NCBI GenBank assembly: GCA_902795555.1
Contig: CADBLV010000010.1
Span: forward strand, 1 to 11,594
From: an uncultured Eubacteriales bacterium
Lineage (GTDB): Bacteria > Bacillota_A > Clostridia > Christensenellales > Aristaeellaceae
Direction: 5' to 3'
DNA length: 11,594 bases
Part shown: positions 7,918 to 11,594 of the stretch, one piece after another
Numbering within the stretch: the stretch's first letter is position 1
Layout of the letters: each line of letters opens with the position of its first letter
Position numbers and translations under genes: made by a program
Notes under the pieces: model-generated
Database searches by the model: none
Seen by the model: the letters and a program-made list of their open reading frames with translations, nothing else
Told to the model about the DNA's origin: nothing

Positions 7918-9245
7918 GAGTTTTCCTTCTTTCTTTCACGCAGAATGAATCGAATAGGAGTTCCCTGAAAATCAAAAGTCTTACGGAAATAGTTTTCCAG
8001 ATACCGTTCGTAGGAGAAGTTCAACAGCTCCGGATCGTTCACAAACAGGATGAACGTCGGCGGTTTCACACCGCCCTGGGTGGCATAATAGATTTTCAGC
8101 CGGCGTCCTCCCTGGGTTGGCGGGGGAAGGTGATCTGTCGCTTCGTTCACCACGTCGTTCAGAAGTCCGGTGGTAATTCGCTTGCAGGCCATGGCATACA
8201 CTTCCTGAACGCGGGGAAGCACAGTGTTCACCCGCTGGCCTGTTTTCGCGGAAATGAACAGGACAGGCGCGTAATCCATGAATTTCAGATCGCTCAGAAT
8301 CTGCTTCCTGGTTTTCTCCAGGGTACCGGTTTCTTTCTCCGGCAGGTCCCATTTGTTCACGACGATCAGCACGCCTTTGCCTTCTTCATGAATCAGTCCG
8401 GCAATCTTCGTGTCCTGTTCTGTCACGCCGTCCTCCGCGTCCAGCATGAGCAGCGCCACGTCGCATCTCCGGATGGCGCCGATGGCCCGCAGCACACTGT
8501 ACCGCTCCAGCGAGTTGTCCTCAATGGCGCGCTTCCTCCTGATGCCGGCGGTGTCGATGATGTTAAACCTTCCTCCGTCTTCCGTCACAAGCTCGGTATC
8601 GATCGCGTCGCGGGTTGTTCCGGCAATGTCCGAAACCATGGTTCGGTTCATCCCCAGCAGGCGATTGGTCAGGCTGCTCTTTCCAACATTCGGGCGTCCG
8701 ACAATCGCCAGATGGATCATGTTTTCGGGCGTTTCTTCTTCTCCTGTCTCCTCCGGAAAAAAAGATATAATCCGGTCCAGGAGATCTCCGAAGCCAAGCA
8801 TATTGGCGCTGCTGATCCCGATGGGATCACCCAGCCCCAGTTCATAGAATTCAAACAGCTGGGAATCCAGGGCGAGGCAGTCGATTTTATTCACAACCAG
8901 CAGCACCGGTTTTCCCGTTCTGCGAAGCATGTTTGCGATGTCCCGGTCGTCGTCTGTAACTCCGTCTCGCCCGTCTGTGAAAAAGCAGATGACGTCCGCC
9001 GTATCGATGGCGATCCGGGCCTGCTCCCGCATCTGTGAAAGCAGCACATCCTCGCTTCGGGGATCAATCCCTCCTGTGTCAATCATCACAAAGGGATGGC
9101 CAAGCCATTCAACGTCAGCGCTGATGCGATCCCGGGTCACTCCGGGAACATCCTCGACGATGCTGATTCTCTTTCCGGCCATTTTATTGAAAAACGTGGA
9201 CTTTCCGACGTTCGGACGTCCGACGATGGCTACCAGTGGTTTCAT
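7914..9245 (-). CDS. der: Ribosome assembly GTPase Der (EngA)
   Basis: Der is an essential tandem GTPase needed for maturation of the 50S ribosomal subunit. The 443-residue product has the usual architecture. The first G domain carries GRPNVGKST (9-17), PGVTRD (34-39), DTGG (56-59) and NKID (119-122). An acidic linker (165-175) leads to the second G domain with GRPNVGKSS (183-191), AGTTRDAID (208-216), DTAG (231-234), NKWD (297-300) and SAK (332-334). The C-terminal KH-like RNA-binding domain (about 355-440) includes LPPPTQGGRRLKIYYATQ and PTFILFVNDP. GGAGG lies 11 nt before the ATG, within the 3' end of the DUF512 gene, and only 3 nt separate the two genes. It overlaps plsY by 4 nt. All motifs are intact, so the gene is judged functional. 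Confidence 0.98.
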   Translation of the reverse strand: MKPLVAIVGRPNVGKSTFFNKMAGKRISIVEDVPGVTRDRISADVEWLGHPFVMIDTGGIDPRSEDVLLSQMREQARIAIDTADVICFFTDGRDGVTDDDRDIANMLRRTGKPVLLVVNKIDCLALDSQLFEFYELGLGDPIGISSANMLGFGDLLDRIISFFPEETGEEETPENMIHLAIVGRPNVGKSSLTNRLLGMNRTMVSDIAGTTRDAIDTELVTEDGGRFNIIDTAGIRRKRAIEDNSLERYSVLRAIGAIRRCDVALLMLDAEDGVTEQDTKIAGLIHEEGKGVLIVVNKWDLPEKETGTLEKTRKQILSDLKFMDYAPVLFISAKTGQRVNTVLPRVQEVYAMACKRITTGLLNDVVNEATDHLPPPTQGGRRLKIYYATQGGVKPPTFILFVNDPELLNFSYERYLENYFRKTFDFQGTPIRFILRERKKENS

Positions 9246-9248
9246 GAT

Positions 9249-10559
9249 TTATTCTTCCTCCATTCCGTACAATGCGCGTAAAAACGAATCTCCCGTATTG
9301 GGAACAGCCCGGATTGGCTTTCCCAGGATCTCCTGAACCTCCTCCAGCGTCAGGTCATCCAGAAAACAATCGGAATTCTCCCGCAGCATGCTGGCGGAAA
9401 TCAGAATCTCATCGCAGTCCTTTCCGCGCACGCTGTCAATCAGATCGTGTCCGACAATCAACCCGGCCACCGTCACGGATTCGCCGAAGAAGCGATTCGA
9501 AACGGCAATCACCTCAACATCGGTTCCCTCCGGAGCATATTTTTTCGCCAGATCGCGGATGCAGGGATAAGCGGAAACTCCCGTCGGAATCAGAATCTTC
9601 CGCTGTCGGAAAGCGGGGCGGGGGAGTTCCTCCGCGGCAATGGCGCATTCCTCTTCCAGCAGGCGGATCATTCCCACGCCGTTTTCAATCTGCGGATAAC
9701 CCTCATAGAAGTCTTCCGGCGGAATCGGCCGTCCGCTCAGGCAGTAAAACTCATCCGAGGCGAAGACAAATCGCGTACCGATCTCCCGGAAAAACCTCTC
9801 CTGAAAAGGGGAGAGAAAATCCAGCAGCTCGCCGGCGCTTTCGCGATCAAAGGGCCGGATCGGCGTCAGACCATCCCTGTGGGCCGTCAGTCCGACAGGT
9901 ACGATGGCCAGAGACATGGCCGCCGGAAACAACGCCCGAAGGTCCAGAATGGTTTTTCGCAGCACCTCTCCGTCATTCATCCCGGGACAGAGTACGACCT
10001 GGGTGTGAAACTGAATGCCGTGGGCAGAAAGTTGATTCAGCCGTTCCATCAGGTTCGCCGCGTGGGGATTGCGCAGAAGATAGCATCGAACCTCCGGATC
10101 GGTGGCGTGAACGGAGATGTACAGTGGGGAAGCATGCCGCCGAATAATGCGGGAAAACTCTTCGTCGTCCACGTTTGTCAGTGTGATGTAGTTGCCCATC
10201 ATCAGGCTCAGCCGCCAGTCGTCATCCTTCACATACAGGGAATCCCGCATCCTGCGGGGCATCTGATCGATGAAGCAGAACTGGCAGTGGTTCCGGCAGG
10301 GGCGGGGCTTCATCTGAATCGTTTCGTCCAGGGTCAGCCCAAGCGGCTCCCATTCTTTTTTACGGATATGCACGGTTCGGCATTCTCCGCCTTCGCCGGT
10401 GCAAATGTCCATTTCAATTTTCTCCGCTGCGGACAGTGCCTGATAGTCGATCTCGTCGATGACCGTCTCTCCGTTCATCTTTACGATTTGCCATCCGGAC
10501 TGAATCCCGGCCCGATCGGCCGGAGATCTTTTCGCCACGCTCAGAATCTTGATGGACAA
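9249..10559 (-). CDS. DUF512 family radical-SAM/PDZ protein, probable TTG start
   Basis: The product combines an N-terminal PDZ-like segment, a radical-SAM-like core and a C-terminal DUF512 domain; the family is common in Clostridia and its function is not established. With the TTG start at 10559 it has 436 residues. The PDZ part (about 1-55) includes SPADRAGIQSGWQIVKMNGE. The cluster motif is C88-x3-C92-x2-C95 followed by FIDQMP. Other family blocks are MMGNYITLTN, LYISVHATDP, CPGMNDGE, FASDEFY and RFFGESVTVAGLIVGHDLI. The frame stays open to another TTG at 10622, but that TTG is the -35 box of the promoter, and a transcript from it could not carry those codons. An AGGGAG site (10570-10575) lies 10 nt before the TTG at 10559, and that start matches the family N-terminus. 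It heads the operon, 3 nt before der; this adjacency recurs in Clostridia. Identity is firm; the start is inferred. Confidence 0.93.
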   Translation of the reverse strand: MSIKILSVAKRSPADRAGIQSGWQIVKMNGETVIDEIDYQALSAAEKIEMDICTGEGGECRTVHIRKKEWEPLGLTLDETIQMKPRPCRNHCQFCFIDQMPRRMRDSLYVKDDDWRLSLMMGNYITLTNVDDEEFSRIIRRHASPLYISVHATDPEVRCYLLRNPHAANLMERLNQLSAHGIQFHTQVVLCPGMNDGEVLRKTILDLRALFPAAMSLAIVPVGLTAHRDGLTPIRPFDRESAGELLDFLSPFQERFFREIGTRFVFASDEFYCLSGRPIPPEDFYEGYPQIENGVGMIRLLEEECAIAAEELPRPAFRQRKILIPTGVSAYPCIRDLAKKYAPEGTDVEVIAVSNRFFGESVTVAGLIVGHDLIDSVRGKDCDEILISASMLRENSDCFLDDLTLEEVQEILGKPIRAVPNTGDSFLRALYGMEEE

Positions 10560-10569
10560 CCTGCGCTCA

Positions 10570-10575
10570 CTCCCT
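10570..10575 (-). promoter_or_regulatory. Ribosome binding site supporting the TTG start of the DUF512 gene
   Basis: On the minus strand AGGGAG lies 10 nt before TTG at 10559. It falls within the short leader expected from the promoter at 10594-10622, and it is the only purine-rich site that fits both that promoter and the start of the PDZ homology. Confidence 0.6.
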
Positions 10576-10593
10576 GCAAAAGTTTCCCTGATT

Positions 10594-10622
10594 ATTATGT
10601 TCAATTCCAAATCACTTGTCAA
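10594..10622 (-). promoter_or_regulatory. Sigma-A-type promoter of the DUF512-der-plsY-lepA-SLOG-hemW operon
   Basis: On the minus strand a perfect -35 TTGACA (10617-10622) is followed by a 17-nt spacer and a -10 CATAAT (10594-10599; one mismatch to TATAAT). Transcription is expected to start near 10587, giving a leader of roughly 28 nt before TTG at 10559. No other equally good promoter was noticed inside the operon, and the genes are separated by at most 22 nt, so this element probably serves all six. Confidence 0.8.
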
Positions 10623-10901
10623 GCAAAAGCCTAAACACCTTCATAACTCACGTGTAAAGGTACTCTCAATCTGAACTTTCCCAGCCCGGGGACTATGGAA
10701 AAAAGAACTCATTCCTTTGCTTGCAGGCAAACCGACATGTTTACGGCGGCGTCATATGTTTGGCATCGGAATAGATTGGCCCTTTTCGGCTGACGTTAAC
10801 ACTGATAATCAGAAAGGCAGCGTACACGGTGCTTAAGCTGTTGACCGTAACAGTCATGCAACACGCGGCAGAAGGTCCGGAAGAAATCTTCAATGATCGG
10901 C
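10623..10901. other. Unexplained divergent intergenic DNA, possible relic
   Basis: This is the part of the 399-nt gap (10560-10958) left after the two promoters are assigned. No tRNA, riboswitch or clear terminator is visible. It holds a 16-bp near-palindrome (10716-10731), a perfect 11-nt inverted repeat CTGATAATCAG (10802-10812), and a 38-residue minus-strand frame (10857 to 10741) without a ribosome site whose translation includes NVSRKGPIYSDAKH. The frame is open further upstream of its ATG. The sequence has some coding-like texture and may be the decayed end of a gene or mobile element, but I cannot identify it. Confidence 0.4.
10716..10731. repeat. 16-bp near-perfect palindrome (possible operator)
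   Basis: TTTGC-TTGCAG-GCAAA reads the same on both strands except for one mismatched pair, giving two 8-nt half sites. It lies about 95 nt upstream of the minus promoter and about 170 nt upstream of the plus promoter. The size suits a dimeric regulator, but no regulator gene is nearby. It could be chance. Confidence 0.3.
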
Positions 10902-10930
10902 TTGTCAGCTCCTGAAAAGAGAGGTATAAT
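10902..10930 (+). promoter_or_regulatory. Sigma-A-type promoter of the D-Ala-D-Ala dipeptidase gene
   Basis: TTGTCA (10902-10907; one mismatch to TTGACA), a 17-nt spacer and a perfect TATAAT (10925-10930). The expected start site is near 10937, giving a leader of about 22 nt to the ATG at 10959. The AAGGAGG site at 10944-10950 falls in that leader, 8 nt before the ATG. Confidence 0.82.
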
Positions 10931-10958
10931 CATCACATAAGAAAAGGAGGTTCGTCCA

Positions 10959-11003
10959 ATGAACAAATATGTGTTCTCTTCCTGTCTCTTTTCCTGGTGC
11001 TGA
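10959..11003 (+). pseudogene. Out-of-frame start and signal-peptide region of the dipeptidase (14-codon leader frame)
   Basis: ATG at 10959 has an excellent AAGGAGG site (10944-10950) and the promoter just upstream, but its frame reads 14 codons (MNKYVFSSCLFSWC) and stops at TGA 11001-11003. The enzyme frame, one nucleotide back, is open across the same stretch and reads a hydrophobic segment LFLSLFLVLSIFPVYA followed by EEN, a typical signal-peptide core with an A-x-A-like cleavage site. One base missing between about 10965 and 10990, for example in the AAA run at 10965-10967, would join the ATG to this segment. This is either a real frameshift mutation, a sequencing or assembly error, or less likely a regulatory leader peptide. 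Confidence 0.65.
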
Positions 11004-11022
11004 GCATCTTCCCTGTATATGC

Positions 11023-11027
11023 GGAGG
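11023..11027 (+). promoter_or_regulatory. Internal ribosome binding site before the in-frame ATG of the dipeptidase
   Basis: GGAGG lies 8 nt before ATG at 11036 in the enzyme frame. It would allow translation of a leaderless, cytoplasmic dipeptidase even if the upstream start is out of frame. The same bases encode the Ala-Glu-Glu of the predicted signal cleavage region, so the match may be accidental. Confidence 0.5.
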
Positions 11028-11035
11028 AAAACGGA

Positions 11036-11594
11036 ATGAAATTTTCAGATAACGCTTCTGATTATGTTTTGCTGGGCGAAGCGGTTCCAGACGCGATCAT
11101 GGAGATCCGCTATTATTCAACCTATAATTTTGTAGGCGACCGTATTGACGGCTATGAGGAGCCGGTGGCCCTTCTGACAAAAGAGGCGGCGGCGGCCCTG
11201 CGTGCAGTCAGCGACGATCTGGTGTCTCGCGGTTACCGTCTGAAAATCTACGATGCATACCGTCCGCAGAAAGCGGTGTCCCATTTTATGAGATGGGCGC
11301 TGGATTCTGCGGATACCCGGATGAAGCAGTATTTCTATCCGGAGCTGGAGAAGGACGTACTGTTCCCGCTTGGATATATCAATGAGCATTCCGGACATAG
11401 CCGCGGAAGCACCGTGGACCTGACCCTGTTTGATATGAATACCGAAAAAGAGGCGGACATGGGCGGAACATTCGATTACTTTGGCGAACTGAGTCATCCG
11501 GATTACCAGGAGATTACGGAGGAACAGTACGGCAACCGCATGCTTCTTCGGGAAGTGATGACAGCCCATGGCTTTAAACCGCTGGCAGAGGAAT
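11036..11594 (+). CDS. VanX/DdpX-type D-alanyl-D-alanine dipeptidase (peptidase M15D), cut by window end
   Basis: Members of this zinc peptidase family hydrolyse D-Ala-D-Ala; VanX does so in vancomycin resistance, and chromosomal DdpX-like enzymes salvage D-Ala from cell-wall turnover. The 186 visible codons from ATG 11036 include EIRYYSTYNFVGDRIDGYE (23-41), YDAYRPQKAV (72-81) with the substrate-binding Arg at 76, and the zinc motif SGHSRGSTVDLTL (119-131). H121 and D128 there match VanX H116 and D123. MGGTFDYFGELSHP (142-155) is also typical of VanX rather than VanY. The window ends at PLAEE; E186 probably matches catalytic E181 of VanX, and the third zinc ligand (the EWWH His) lies just outside. 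The intended start may be ATG 10959 with a signal peptide, but that region is out of frame. No vanH, vanA or vanRS is present, so a wall-recycling role is more likely than glycopeptide resistance. Confidence 0.88.
   Translation, partial: MKFSDNASDYVLLGEAVPDAIMEIRYYSTYNFVGDRIDGYEEPVALLTKEAAAALRAVSDDLVSRGYRLKIYDAYRPQKAVSHFMRWALDSADTRMKQYFYPELEKDVLFPLGYINEHSGHSRGSTVDLTLFDMNTEKEADMGGTFDYFGELSHPDYQEITEEQYGNRMLLREVMTAHGFKPLAEE

Noticed and set aside
10986..10994. Programmed -1 frameshift site in the dipeptidase leader (C-TTT-TCC)
   Set aside because: It does not fit the X-XXY-YYZ slippery pattern, and re-pairing would be poor. A one-base loss or error is simpler.
11036..11594. A vancomycin-resistance cluster suggested by the VanX-like gene
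   Set aside because: No vanH, vanA or vanRS gene is in the window, and chromosomal VanX/DdpX-like dipeptidases are common without resistance.

Overview
This 11.6 kb window looks like ordinary core chromosome from a low-to-mid-GC Gram-positive anaerobe. The most likely source is an uncultured Clostridia-class Bacillota, possibly gut-associated. The evidence is the DUF512 radical-SAM/PDZ gene followed by der and plsY (a Clostridia-type order), lepA close to hemW, strong AGGAGG-type ribosome binding sites, use of TTG as a start, and E. coli-like -35/-10 promoter boxes. Base composition appears to be a little above 50% GC. I cannot name the genus.

Layout. From 2 to 1546 (+) is the C-terminal three quarters of RecG, cut by the window edge. 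From 1701 to 3710 (+) is a full-length polyphosphate kinase, PPK1. Its stop codon directly abuts the stop codon of hemW, the last gene of a six-gene minus-strand operon that fills 3711-10559. In transcription order this operon is: a DUF512 radical-SAM/PDZ protein; Der (double-GTPase ribosome assembly factor); PlsY (glycerol-3-phosphate acyltransferase); LepA/EF4 (translation GTPase); a YpsA-type SLOG protein; and HemW (heme chaperone). Junctions are tight (3 nt, a 4-nt overlap, 22 nt, 1 nt and a 109-nt overlap). A well-formed sigma-A-type promoter at 10594-10622 lies just before the first gene, so one transcript probably covers all six. The operon joins ribosome assembly and translation (Der, LepA), membrane phospholipid synthesis (PlsY) and two radical-SAM proteins.

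From 10560 to 10958 is a divergent intergenic region. It holds the minus promoter, about 280 bp of unexplained sequence with a 16-bp palindrome and a possible relic ORF, and a strong plus-strand promoter (TTGTCA-N17-TATAAT). That promoter drives a VanX/DdpX-type D-Ala-D-Ala dipeptidase (11036 to the window end, incomplete). Its upstream ATG and signal-peptide region are out of frame with the enzyme by one nucleotide. A second good Shine-Dalgarno sequence just before an in-frame ATG would give a version without a signal peptide.

I see no RNA genes, CRISPR arrays, complete insertion sequences or phage genes, and no clear new system. The points most worth checking are the frameshifted dipeptidase leader, the long SLOG/hemW overlap, the zero-gap ppk/hemW convergence, the corrected TTG start of the DUF512 gene, and an altered helicase motif in RecG.
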